A stretch of DNA of 64,000 nucleotides from Desulfosarcina sp. (GTDB taxonomy: Bacteria; Desulfobacterota; Desulfobacteria; Desulfobacterales; Desulfosarcinaceae): the NCBI GenBank assembly GCA_014237405.1, contig JABZFO010000115.1, positions 1 to 64,000 of the forward strand. Direction: 5' to 3'. Shown here in pieces: positions 46,958 to 56,258 of this stretch. The translations under genes were made by a program, and so were the position numbers. The number at the start of each line of letters is the position of its first letter. The stretch's first letter is position 1. A model generated the notes under the pieces. It made no database searches. It was not told the DNA's origin and saw only the letters and a program-made list of their open reading frames with translations.

Positions 46958-49211
46958 ATGACCACTCGTAAAATCCAGAAAAAAAAGACCAAGCGCAAGA
47001 CCATACTAAAAGCACGGCGAAATACCCAGCAGGTCAGCCTGCGGTCGGACAAGGCAGACTATTTTTTCATTGAAGCCCAGTGGTACCGGGATCAGGATAA
47101 CCTTGAGAAAGCGCTGCAGCTTTTAAGAAAAGCGTTGAAACTGAATCCCAAAAACGCACCGATGTGGCCAGTTGGCGGATCAATACCTGTCATTGTTTAT
47201 CGATCTGCTTATTCAAAAGGAGAAATTTCAGCTCGCTCTGGAAATGGCAGATCGAGTGCTTGAGCGGCTGCCCAGGATGAAAGTTGCCAACAAACGCCGG
47301 CTTCGCACGCATGCCAAGCAGAACCAGGTGTATTGCCGCTATCAACTACAGGTTCAGCACTCCCAAGCAACCCTGAAAACACCCGCCGTTTCCCGGTTGA
47401 AAGGTCCCAGACAGGAAAAGCCGGCTGACAAATCATCGCCCGCAACGTCCCCCAGGCCAGCAGTGCCAGAGCCGTCACTTCCGTCCATCCCCGTGAGCAT
47501 TGTCATTGACCGGGGATCCTTTCAAAACGCATTGTCCACAGGGGTGGCTTCAACATACCAGCAATATGAAGTTGCCCTGGAGGCCCAGCGCATCCGTTTC
47601 AGGGATTCTTTCGAAAACCTGATCTGCCTTTCCGATCTTCATCACGTCCGATCGCTTTGGTATCAGGAAGAAACCGCCCGCAAGGTCCTGAAAACCTTTC
47701 GGGGGCGTGCCCTTTTATCGGACGAGGTCGGACTGGGCAAGACCATCGAGGCATCCATTGTACTGCAGGAGTATATCCAGCGGGGCATGGTGAAAAACGC
47801 GCTAATCCTCACCCCCACGCCGCTGGTCAGCCAGTGGAAGGAGGAGCTCAAAACCAAATTCGACCTGGATTTTCCGTCCACCGACGACCCGGATTTCCGC
47901 AAAAATGACCAAACGCTCTGGGATCAACCGTTTATTCTGGCTTCCATCAATCAGGCCAAATCCAAACGCAACGTTGAAGCGGTGACTCGCCGAGAGTATG
48001 ACATGGTGATCGTTGACGAAGCCCATCACCTGAAAAACCGCAAAACGCTCAACTGGAAACTGGTCAATGCACTCAAAAAGCGGTTCCTGCTCTTGTTGAC
48101 CGCCACACCGGTGGAAAATAACCTCATGGAGCTGTACAACCTGATTACCCTGCTCAAGCCGGGCCAGCTTAAAACGGCATCTGCCTTTCGGGAATCGTTC
48201 ATGACCAAAGGGGACCCCACCAGCCCGCAAAACCGCGCCCGGCTCAAGGCGCTGCTGGGTCAGGTGATGATCCGTAACACCCGTGCCTTGGCCAAGATCA
48301 ATATACCGCCGCGTTTTGCCGAGACTATCCGGGTGGAGCCCACCGCCAGTGAAAAGGAGCTGTATGAGCGGATCACGCTTCTGGTTCACGATATCAACCG
48401 AACCGACGGGACCAGAAACAAGCTGCTGCTTAAAAACCTCTTGGCCGTGGCCGGCTCATCTCCCCGGGCGGTGGAGTTGACCCTTACGCGTATGCTGGCT
48501 AAAAAAGAACTTCTCTCGGATCATGAAAAGCAGATCCACGCGATCCGCAACTTGTCCCGATCCATGGGGGACACCCGTAAGAACAAGATTCTGCTCAAAC
48601 TGATCCGGGCCGCGCCGGGTAAAAAGATCATTTTTGTTAAATATATAGGTACGCTGGAACATATAAGGGATTTTTTAACCTGGGAAAATACCCCCCATGC
48701 GCTTTTTCACGGTCAAATGACCAACCAGGCCAAGGATGAACAGATCCAAAGCTTTAGGGAAGCCAAGGATATTCTGCTCACCACGGAAATTGGTGGAGAG
48801 GGACGCAATTTGCAGTTTTGCCACCAGATGATCAACTACGATCTGCCCTGGAATCCCATGAAGATCGAACAGCGCATCGGCCGGATTCACCGCATCGGAC
48901 AGGAGAACGAAGTGCGCATTTATAACCTGTGTGCAGCGGGCAGCATCGAAGACTATATCCTGGAGATCCTGGATCGTAAAATCAACATGTTCGAGATGGT
49001 GATCGGTGAGATCGACATGGTACTGGGTCGTGTCAGGGGTGAAAAGGATTTTGCCGATCGGATCTATGATATCTGGCTGCAGTCGTCATCGCCGACCGAT
49101 CGCGAAAAAGGCTTTGCTCAACTTGCCACCCAACTCAAGCGATCCAAAACCCAATACAAAACGACCCAGGCCCTGGATGAAAAACTTTTCGGAGAGAATT
49201 ATGAGCTCTGA
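46958..49211 (+). pseudogene. TPR-SNF2/RapA-like helicase, frameshifted near 47165
   Basis: The 5' frame (46958-~47165) has a lysine-rich start and a TPR unit, YFFIEAQWYRDQDNLEKALQLLRKALKLNPKNAPM. The main frame (LADQYLSLF... to 49211, ~675 aa) continues with more TPR-like helices, then a SNF2-type helicase with Walker A LLSDEVGLGKTIEASI, DEAH box VDEAHHLKN, TATPVENN, and the C-terminal lobe LLTTEIGGEGRNLQFCHQMINYDLPWNPMKIEQRIGRIHRIGQ. The TTG at 47172 chosen by the ORF finder is artificial; a TPR block appears missing at the join. The helicase acts on DNA or protein-DNA complexes. Partner gene overlaps it by 11 bases. Confidence 0.8.
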
Positions 49212-50177
49212 TCCGACCCTCGACCTGGAAACGTTTGTGCAGCAGTTTTTTACCAGCCGGGGCGCGGATATCGATAAAAAGGGTGGCCGCCTGGATGTAC
49301 TTGCGCCCCGGGAACTGGCCCGGCGGATCGGGATTCCGGACTTGTGCAGCCTGAAAATTGGAAGCGAGGACCCTGACGGCTATGGCGTTCACTACGGCTC
49401 GCCGCTGCTGGAAAAAATTGCGGAAATAGCTTGCGATACAGTACCACTCACCATCGTTCGGCTGGCGTTTCACTATATCAAAAGCCAGGGTTTCGACCGG
49501 CTGATTCAGGAACTGTTTACATTTCGCGGCGCAGTCGTGCGGGTAAAAAACACAGCCACCGTAAAAACCGAGTACCTGCTGTTGACCTGCCGCTTTTTGG
49601 CCCAAAGTGACGAACAAAAAGAGGGCTTGGTGCCCCTGGCTTTTAATCTTGAAACCGGAGCACCGGCCGGCGGCATTGAAGCCATGCTTGACACAACCGA
49701 AAAAAAATATGAGACGGGCAGGCTTGGTGCCGCTTTTGAAGAAGAAAAGATGCGCATGATCACCCAATGGGTGCGACGCCAGGCGCCCAAGATTCTGGAA
49801 GCGCAAATCGAATCGTTTCGCGACAGTATGAATCGTCGATTCCGCCGGGATGTTGCCAACCTGGAGGAGTATTACGCCGAATTGAAGCAGGAGATGACGG
49901 AGAATTTAATGCGTTCGGGCCTGTCCGAGCAGTTGATTCAGGAGAGAAAAGAAAAAATCGGTCTTATTCCGGATGAAATGGCCAAGAAAAAGGACGATCT
50001 GTTTAAAAAATACAGCATCAAGGTCAAACTTAAGCTCAGCGGGTCCATGTTGATTCGGACGCCGGCCGTTAAGCTGTTTTGGAAGGTTGCGGGGACGGTA
50101 CATACCAGATTTGTTTCTGCGATCAGTTGCATCTGCTGTGCCCCCAATGCGGACAGAGGTGCCCGCTCTGCGCATAG
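49201..50177 (+). pseudogene. Helicase-partner protein with C-terminal zinc ribbon, frameshifted
   Basis: The protein starts at ATG 49201 inside the helicase gene's end (MSSDPTLDLETFVQQFF), so the two are coupled. It holds a long domain with a central coiled region (residues ~180-270, RRQAPKILEAQIESFRDSMNRRFRRDVANLEEYYAELKQEM). After AVKLFWK at ~50085 the track ORF runs into nonsense. The proper C-terminus, CGDGTYQICFCDQLHLLCPQCGQRCPLC, is in the next frame and ends at TAG 50175-50177: a cysteine-rich zinc ribbon. A block of residues is presumably missing. I do not recognise the family. The pair may process or remodel nucleic acids. Confidence 0.75.
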
Positions 50178-50274
50178 CAGTATCATATGGTCACCCCTCG
50201 GCTCTCTTCTTTCAAAGTACCGAACGCCAAGGCATTTCTTTTACCTAAACCGAGTGTTATACAAATTAAGTCCT

Positions 50275-52293
50275 TCATTGAACCCCTTCTGCCGGGGTTA
50301 ACCGCCCGGTAACACCGTTGAGCAAGGCGTCAAAGGCCATCTTCAATACAGGAGGCAGCGGTTTGTCGAAGGCAAAGGCCTGTTTTTCATGAATCGGTTT
50401 ACCGGCGATCGCTGCGGCCATCTGATCGCACCAGGCTTCGAATCCGCCGATATCCGCGATCAGTCCGCGTTCATAGTGATCGCTGATGGCCAGGGCTGCT
50501 TCGATGAACCCGGCATATTCGGGGTCCAGCAACAGGTGCTCCAGCTCGCGGTTCAGCGTATTCTTCTCAATGCCGCAGTTGCAGTCGCCCACCAGACCGA
50601 AGAGGCTGATCCGCCGGTCCTTGAGCCGCTGAAAAATATTGCGCTCCCGAACAATGCCGTTTTGTTTGAACACCGCTTCCCGGACCCCGGCATAAACCGC
50701 CTTGGCAATGAGTTCGCCCATTTTGGAGTGGCCGCCGGCATTGTCGATCCGGGGACCTTGGCCTTCCACCACGATGATGTTGTCCGTGCCGGTGCCCGTG
50801 GCTGGATTCACCAGGGGCGTTTGACTGCTGCGGATGTCCATATCCCACAGCGCGGCGGTCTTGGCTTCGGTGGCGGAGATGATGGCCCGGTTCATGGCTC
50901 GGGGGGTCAGCCGCATGTTGGACAGGATCACCATATTGATGGTGCCGGGCTCGTAAAAGGCGCCGACGTCCTCACCCATGCGCACGGCATTGGAGCATAC
51001 CCCCGCCGTGACCAGGGCGTAGACGGTCATCTCCTTGAACTGCTGTCGCTGAACCGACAGATTGTCCATATCCGCACCGGTGAAGAGCAGGCTGGTGTCG
51101 GAAAAACTCATGTCAATGGATTGGATGAGCTGGTTACGTGAGGTTTCGAGGCCGATATGGTGGTACAAACCCCACACCTGGGGCGGCGAGTAGCTGTTGC
51201 CCACGTGGCGAATATTCCGGCGAAAGCCCTCCAGCGTGGAGGAAACAGACATGGGAGACGCCAGGTGGATAAGCAGAGTTTTATGGATGTAGTCGTTGAC
51301 GGTGCTCTCCACGGTTTCTGCGGCATCCACGTAATCCAGATCCAGTGCGATGGGTCGCGACGCGATCCGGCCATTCTCCCTCACCAGCGGCAGCGCGGCG
51401 AATTCATCCCCGTATATCCGCGATGCCAGACAGCTGACAAAATACCCGGTCCGGCTCGACAGGCGGCAGGTCAAATCACAGGGAAAATAGAGGATGCGTC
51501 CGTTTTTAACCGCATCAACATCTTTCCATCCGGGCCGGTTCAGCAGTGTCATGGCGGCCTCACGGTCCCCGCCGCAGCCATAGATCACCTGAGGATTAAA
51601 CGCCTGCCAATCCTCAAGCGTCACCGGCACAATACTGCCGGGTTTTCCCAGCTTCGGCGGGATCCCCCCGGCCAGCCTGATCATCTCATTTTGAAAGGAA
51701 TCATCACCGGGCGTCATCACCTGGTCCCGGCCCATGAGGCGGATCACCCGCTTGCGTCCGGATGCGGGGATCGGGGCAATTTTACCTGCCGTATGCGCCA
51801 AGTCCGCCTGGATAGCGCGGATGAGATCATCGGCTGCGTCGTCCCGGTCAAAGAGCTGACCGAGCAGCCGTATAGAGAGGTAGAGGTCGTCCAAAGAGGC
51901 AAGCGGCAGCTGAATCAGCCGGGGTCGGTCCTTGCCGACGTAAGCCTCGACTACGGACTGATGCAGGTCATCAAGAAAGATGACATCGGGTTCCAGGGAG
52001 TCGATCAAGTCCAGGGAGGGGGCGAAGAAGCCGCCGACCACGGGTTTGGTGGCGGCATCTGGTGGATAGGTATCATGGTAAGTGACCCCGCCGACCGCAT
52101 CACCGGCACCGATACGAAACAGGATCTCCGTGATGGACGGCACGATGGACACCACCTTTTGGGGCGGCTGAACAATGGTGAGGGTGCGTCCGGCCGCGTC
52201 CTGAAATTCAATCGGCAGGCCGGCAGGTGCCGTTAACGGAGACAGGAGAAAAAGGGCCAACAGGCCCATAACGAATCGTGCAAGCAATCGCAT
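50275..52293 (-). CDS. BtuF-like binding protein fused to CbiZ amidohydrolase
   Basis: A 672-aa protein. Residues 1-24 are a signal peptide (LARFVMGLLALFLLSPLTAPAG). Residues ~25-300 form a BtuF-type substrate-binding domain (KVVSIVPSITEILFRIGAGDAVGGVTYHD). Residues ~335-560 are CbiZ, adenosylcobinamide amidohydrolase (ALVTAGVCSNAVRMGEDVG, GTINMVILSN, TEAKTAALWDMDI, ATGTGTDNIIVVEG). A ~110-aa tail follows. CbiZ cleaves the amide bond of adenosylcobinamide-type corrinoids so they can be salvaged to cobyric acid. With a signal peptide it should act outside the cytoplasm, which is unusual. GGAG supports the ATG. It is the third gene of the riboswitch-controlled minus-strand operon. Confidence 0.88.
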   Translation of the reverse strand: MRLLARFVMGLLALFLLSPLTAPAGLPIEFQDAAGRTLTIVQPPQKVVSIVPSITEILFRIGAGDAVGGVTYHDTYPPDAATKPVVGGFFAPSLDLIDSLEPDVIFLDDLHQSVVEAYVGKDRPRLIQLPLASLDDLYLSIRLLGQLFDRDDAADDLIRAIQADLAHTAGKIAPIPASGRKRVIRLMGRDQVMTPGDDSFQNEMIRLAGGIPPKLGKPGSIVPVTLEDWQAFNPQVIYGCGGDREAAMTLLNRPGWKDVDAVKNGRILYFPCDLTCRLSSRTGYFVSCLASRIYGDEFAALPLVRENGRIASRPIALDLDYVDAAETVESTVNDYIHKTLLIHLASPMSVSSTLEGFRRNIRHVGNSYSPPQVWGLYHHIGLETSRNQLIQSIDMSFSDTSLLFTGADMDNLSVQRQQFKEMTVYALVTAGVCSNAVRMGEDVGAFYEPGTINMVILSNMRLTPRAMNRAIISATEAKTAALWDMDIRSSQTPLVNPATGTGTDNIIVVEGQGPRIDNAGGHSKMGELIAKAVYAGVREAVFKQNGIVRERNIFQRLKDRRISLFGLVGDCNCGIEKNTLNRELEHLLLDPEYAGFIEAALAISDHYERGLIADIGGFEAWCDQMAAAIAGKPIHEKQAFAFDKPLPPVLKMAFDALLNGVTGRLTPAEGVQ

Positions 52294-52433
52294 GTTGCTC
52301 CAATGGATATCAAAGGGTTGCAGAACCGCGTAGGCGAGCGCCCCACAGGTGCCCGCATACGCAGTAATTGTAATCAGGTGCCGTCGAGCCGCAACAGACA
52401 GACAGTCTTGCGGACGATGGCGGGTCAGACCAG

Positions 52434-53717
52434 CTATTTCGAGAAAAAGCCAAATACCGCCGTATCAATAAAGCAGGTACTGCTGCTTCCGCCGCCACCC
52501 GATCCGCTGCCGGCGGTTCCTTCCGTGGTAAAGGCGACCATAATGGGATTGAGATTGGTGGAGATCTTCTCGTCGATGGTGTCATCGGAGGTGTCGAGCA
52601 CGGTCACCTCAGCATCGGTCTGGTTGCAGATCCAGAGCATGCCGTTTTGGTCCGCATAGGCACCGGACTGCATGCCGGCAATATTCTTTCCCGTCAGATC
52701 GGCATGGACCGGCCCGCCGACCGCACCCGTCGTCGGTGAAAAGCCATAGACGGTATTGTCGCCCCAGCCCGCATAGCCGATGAAATAACCCTTGTCTGCA
52801 GAAACGATCGCCATGCCCGATATGTTGCCGTAGGGATGACTGCTGGCATCGCCATCATCCACCAGAAGGGCGGTGTCATAGTTGGACGGGTCGATGGTGA
52901 TGATGCCGCCGGAGTATACCGGTGGCGTGGAGAAAAGGCTGCCCGCGCCCTGAAGGTAGATGGTGTCGTTGGCGGCAAGATACTGGATGGCGCCGGGATT
53001 TTTTATCGGCAGCGGGATGCCCTTGACGCCGTCGGTGTTGGCAACGCCGGTATCGATCTCCGTATCGGTGGCGGTGTCAAACAGGGCCACATAGGCGGTA
53101 TTTGGTTGACCCCACGGAAAGCCACTGCGATCCAAGCGCTGAATACAGATGTACAAGACGCCATCGACGATGATGCCGTTGTCCATCTCAGGGATGTCGT
53201 CGAAATCGGCGTAACTGCTCAGATCCAACTCCCCGATTTTAAACTCAGCCTCGCTGGCGGCGGACGGGTTGACGATCCAGGCCTTGGTTTTGCCGTAACG
53301 CAGCACGTAGGCCTTCTGATCATTTAAAAAAATCATTGCGTGGGGATTGGCGCTGCCGGTTTCACCGCTGTCCAATACGGAGTACTGGTAAACGGGTGTG
53401 TCCGGAGCAGCGATGTCGAACTTGGTGATGCTGTCGGATTGGTAGCGTGCGATGCGATAGAAGTAGTTCTCGTAGGCCGCGACCATAATGTCCGAAATGG
53501 TCGGCAACAGGTCGTTCTCAACAGTGCGCGGGCCGCCTACCGGATCGACGCTGATGATGGAATGGGCACCGCTGGAGTAATCAGCCGCCACAGTGGCGAC
53601 CACCGCGGTCTGCACGACTTCAGAGAAAGCCAACGTTGGAATTGAGGCAATGATGATCGCGGTCAACAGCCCGACCCGAATGAATGGATTTCTGACTCGT
53701 CTCAATGGGTGGTTCAT
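52434..53717 (-). CDS. Beta-propeller cell-surface protein, possible corrinoid binder
   Basis: A 427-aa secreted protein with signal (LLTAIIIASIPTLAFSEVV). It is made of repeated blade-like segments with Asp-turns, such as SIISVDPVGGPRTVENDLLP, TKFDIAAPDTPVYQYS, GGIITIDPSNYDTALLVDD and AEVTVLDTSDDTIDEKI, fitting a YncE-like seven-bladed propeller. The C-terminus GSGSGGGGSSSTCFIDTAVFGFFSK resembles the CFIATAAYGS sorting/anchor tails of Desulfobacterota but is very short. BtuG, a Bacteroides surface B12-binding protein, has the same fold and the same btuB neighbour. The ATG overlaps the btuB end and follows GGAGC. A role in capturing B12 is inferred from context. Confidence 0.72.
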   Translation of the reverse strand: MNHPLRRVRNPFIRVGLLTAIIIASIPTLAFSEVVQTAVVATVAADYSSGAHSIISVDPVGGPRTVENDLLPTISDIMVAAYENYFYRIARYQSDSITKFDIAAPDTPVYQYSVLDSGETGSANPHAMIFLNDQKAYVLRYGKTKAWIVNPSAASEAEFKIGELDLSSYADFDDIPEMDNGIIVDGVLYICIQRLDRSGFPWGQPNTAYVALFDTATDTEIDTGVANTDGVKGIPLPIKNPGAIQYLAANDTIYLQGAGSLFSTPPVYSGGIITIDPSNYDTALLVDDGDASSHPYGNISGMAIVSADKGYFIGYAGWGDNTVYGFSPTTGAVGGPVHADLTGKNIAGMQSGAYADQNGMLWICNQTDAEVTVLDTSDDTIDEKISTNLNPIMVAFTTEGTAGSGSGGGGSSSTCFIDTAVFGFFSK

Positions 53718-55780
53718 GGTTCGCTCCTTTTTTGTGTGGGTTGCTGGGTTGAGAATGTATATTTAACGGAGGCAAAAAACGACCTGCCGGGCAAGGGAAA
53801 CCCGTTGAAATCTTCATACCTCTCATCGGCCAGGTTCTTTCCTTCGAGCCAGAACATCCACGATCCGAAAGCCCAGGAAATGCCGGCATTGACTTCCTTC
53901 TTGTCCACTGCCGGCAGCAGATTGGCCGCATCGTAATACATGCCGGTTTCCATGACGTATTCACCATACACGGTGACGCCGGCATAGCGGGCCTCGATCC
54001 GCCCGAGTAAGGAATTTTCGAATCGGCCGGGAAGGCGCTTACCATCAAAAGCTTTGATGTCGCTCTCGTTCTTCGGATCCTGGTGGGTAAGGTTCGCGAC
54101 CGCCCGGAAACGATCCAGAAATTCGGCAGTACCGCTGAGCTCGACGCCCCGAATCAAGGCACCGGACATGTTTACGGATTTGCCGATCCCCCGGGCATCG
54201 TAGACCCGGGTGATCAAATCTTCCGCATCATTGTGAAAGTAGGCTGCATTGAGGGAAAGCCGCTGAAGCCAATCGACAGGGGCAGCCCACTGACACTCGG
54301 CGCCGATATCGAAATTGATTCCTCTCTCCTCCTTGAGATCCGGATTGCCGACGAACAGGCCACGATCACCGAAAAGCTCGAAGAAGGAGGGCTGGCGCAC
54401 GTATTTGGCCAGATTGGACTTGAGCTTCAGCCATGCCAGCGGCCCGTAGACCAGACCAATTTGCGGGGTGAGATAATTGTCGCTGCGGTTCTCTTGCCCA
54501 AGGGGTGTGCCCCAGATGCTGGTCCCGGCCGCGAGGGTGTCTTCAATCCAGCTATAACGGGCGGCCGGTGTGACGATCAGGGATTCGTCAAACAAGAAGA
54601 TGCTGTCCTGCAGCCCCAAAGAAAACGTGTCGCGCTGGCTGTCCCTCGGGTTGGATTTGCCCAGATGATCTTCACTCTCATACGTCTCGTGGAGCAGGTT
54701 GACGGTACCGATCAGGTTCTGCCAGTCACCCATCCATTCGACGAACATATCCGCATTGAACCGATCGGTAGTGTAGGTGTTGTGCTGTTCATCCAGCCCG
54801 ATGTGACCGCCCCGGTCGTCATACTCCTCTTCTTTCCAGGTGTAGGACAGTCGGGTGTTGGTATTGAGATGGGCGGCCGTGAGATCGTCCGCTGTCAGCT
54901 TGGCGGTGGTGATGTTGCGGATGGTGTCCAGGGTCGAACGGGTCAGGGGGCTGTTGTTCCAGCTGGGGATGCCCTGATCCTTGATGAAGAACTGATTCAC
55001 CAAATCCAGCCGCAGGGTATCCGAAGCGTCATATCCGGCCTTGGCCAGCAGGTTGGCCTGTTCCACCTGGGCGTTGTTCCGCTTTTCTACGCGATCGTCG
55101 TTGGGATTCCATTCCGTCCCATTGTCGTTCAGGATCTCAAAATCATTGTCAGAAGCAAGGTAGTCCGCTGAGATCAGATAATCGAAACGCCCCGGCTTGT
55201 GATTGATGAAGCCGTTGATCTTTCGGCTGTTGAAGGAACCGTATCCACCGGATGCACTGACATTGAGCCCCTTTTTGGATCGCAGGGTACGAATGTTAAC
55301 CGCTCCGCCGATGGTAGAGCCGCCAAAGTTGATGGGAATGGCGCCCCGGTAGATATCGATGGCGGCGACATCCGACAGGGCAATGGTACTGAGGTCGACG
55401 CCGCCGCCGGAGGCATCGTTGAGCAGAATGCCGTCCATGAAGACCAGCACCTGATCACTGGATGACCCCCGCAGGGAGACCGAAGAAAACGAACCGAGTC
55501 CGCCCGACTGGCGCACCTGTACGCCCACTTCTTTTTCGATGATTTCAGCGATATTTTCGGTTTTTCCTTCAAAGGCTTCCCGCTGGATGGTGGTGGTCAT
55601 CACCGGTGTGATCTCCCTGTCCACATCACCGGTGCGCAAGGGCTCGTCCATCTTCTGTGCGGTGACGACCACGGCATCCATCATCACCGGCTGTTTGGAC
55701 GTTTCCTGTTCCGCTGCAAAACCGACGGCCGCAATAAACAGGCTGACCATCCCAATTCCCAATGCGACTAATCTCTGCAT
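53714..55780 (-). CDS. btuB: TonB-dependent outer-membrane receptor (BtuB-like)
   Basis: A 688-aa TonB-dependent receptor. It has signal peptide (QRLVALGIGMVSLFIAAVGFAAEQ), TonB box (MDAVVVTAQ), plug domain (NIAEIIEKEVGVQVRQSGGLGSFSSVSLRGSSSDQVLVFMDGILLNDASGGGVDLSTI) and a 22-strand barrel that ends in FFASVKYTFS. The riboswitch upstream indicates cobalamin or a related corrinoid as ligand. The track start (55801) lies in the terminator. I choose ATG 55780, six nt after GGAGG. It is the first gene of the operon with the propeller and BtuF-CbiZ. Confidence 0.9.
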   Translation of the reverse strand: MQRLVALGIGMVSLFIAAVGFAAEQETSKQPVMMDAVVVTAQKMDEPLRTGDVDREITPVMTTTIQREAFEGKTENIAEIIEKEVGVQVRQSGGLGSFSSVSLRGSSSDQVLVFMDGILLNDASGGGVDLSTIALSDVAAIDIYRGAIPINFGGSTIGGAVNIRTLRSKKGLNVSASGGYGSFNSRKINGFINHKPGRFDYLISADYLASDNDFEILNDNGTEWNPNDDRVEKRNNAQVEQANLLAKAGYDASDTLRLDLVNQFFIKDQGIPSWNNSPLTRSTLDTIRNITTAKLTADDLTAAHLNTNTRLSYTWKEEEYDDRGGHIGLDEQHNTYTTDRFNADMFVEWMGDWQNLIGTVNLLHETYESEDHLGKSNPRDSQRDTFSLGLQDSIFLFDESLIVTPAARYSWIEDTLAAGTSIWGTPLGQENRSDNYLTPQIGLVYGPLAWLKLKSNLAKYVRQPSFFELFGDRGLFVGNPDLKEERGINFDIGAECQWAAPVDWLQRLSLNAAYFHNDAEDLITRVYDARGIGKSVNMSGALIRGVELSGTAEFLDRFRAVANLTHQDPKNESDIKAFDGKRLPGRFENSLLGRIEARYAGVTVYGEYVMETGMYYDAANLLPAVDKKEVNAGISWAFGSWMFWLEGKNLADERYEDFNGFPLPGRSFFASVKYTFSTQQPTQKRSEP

Positions 55781-55797
55781 CCATCTCCTCCGGAAAA

Positions 55798-55841
55798 ACA
55801 AAAAAAATCCCCGAACCGATAGTAATTTCGATCCGGGGATG
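55798..55841 (-). terminator. Riboswitch terminator hairpin upstream of btuB
   Basis: On the minus strand, ATCCCCGGATCG pairs with CGGTTCGGGGAT (10-12 bp, two weak pairs), followed by TTTTTTT, just before the btuB ribosome site. Together with the aptamer it forms a transcription-attenuating switch. Confidence 0.8.
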
Positions 55842-55907
55842 TCCCTTTTTTATCCGCGGCAATCTGTTAAGAGCCGGACACCGTCCACGCGTTCTCGACT
55901 CATTTGT

Positions 55908-56070
55908 TCAGGCAGGTCTTCTGACTCACGGATCATCCTACCGGCCGCACCTTCCCGACAGCAGATGCCGTCAGTGGCGTTTTTGCGGCTTTCGTCCCCG
56001 ATTACAGCGGCGGGCCCGCCCCCGATTTGCACGGGGTTCCCCTTAGCTCTTTATGAGCCCCTGAACTAAA
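55908..56070 (-). ncRNA. Cobalamin riboswitch (btuB operon leader)
   Basis: Read on the minus strand: GGGGAACCCCGTGCAAATCGGGGGC, GGGCCCGCCGCTGTAATCGGGGACGAAAGCCGC, the B12 box GCCACTG (55972-55978), GGGAAGGTGCGGCCGGTAGGATGA, and GTCAGAAGACCTGCCTGAAC. All core elements of a cobalamin aptamer are present in order. It is more compact than the other copy at 41.6 kb. Confidence 0.94.
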
Positions 56071-56258
56071 TTAGCCCAATTCATACCCGACTCGTATTTT
56101 TTGTCAAGCCATTTTCTCATCCATTGGCTGCGCGCACCGCTTCGCTGAGCACGATGCTCGTTCAGGCTGCCCACCGATTGTTTTCCAATGTACATCAAAA
56201 CACCCCTGTGTTATGGCTGTCCGGTCTTGTCCGTATGGATCGAAAGGGGAATTTCCAC

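Noticed and set aside
54083-55171. 362-aa plus-strand ORF opposite btuB
   Set aside because: Antisense to conserved receptor barrel sequence and without any recognisable features.
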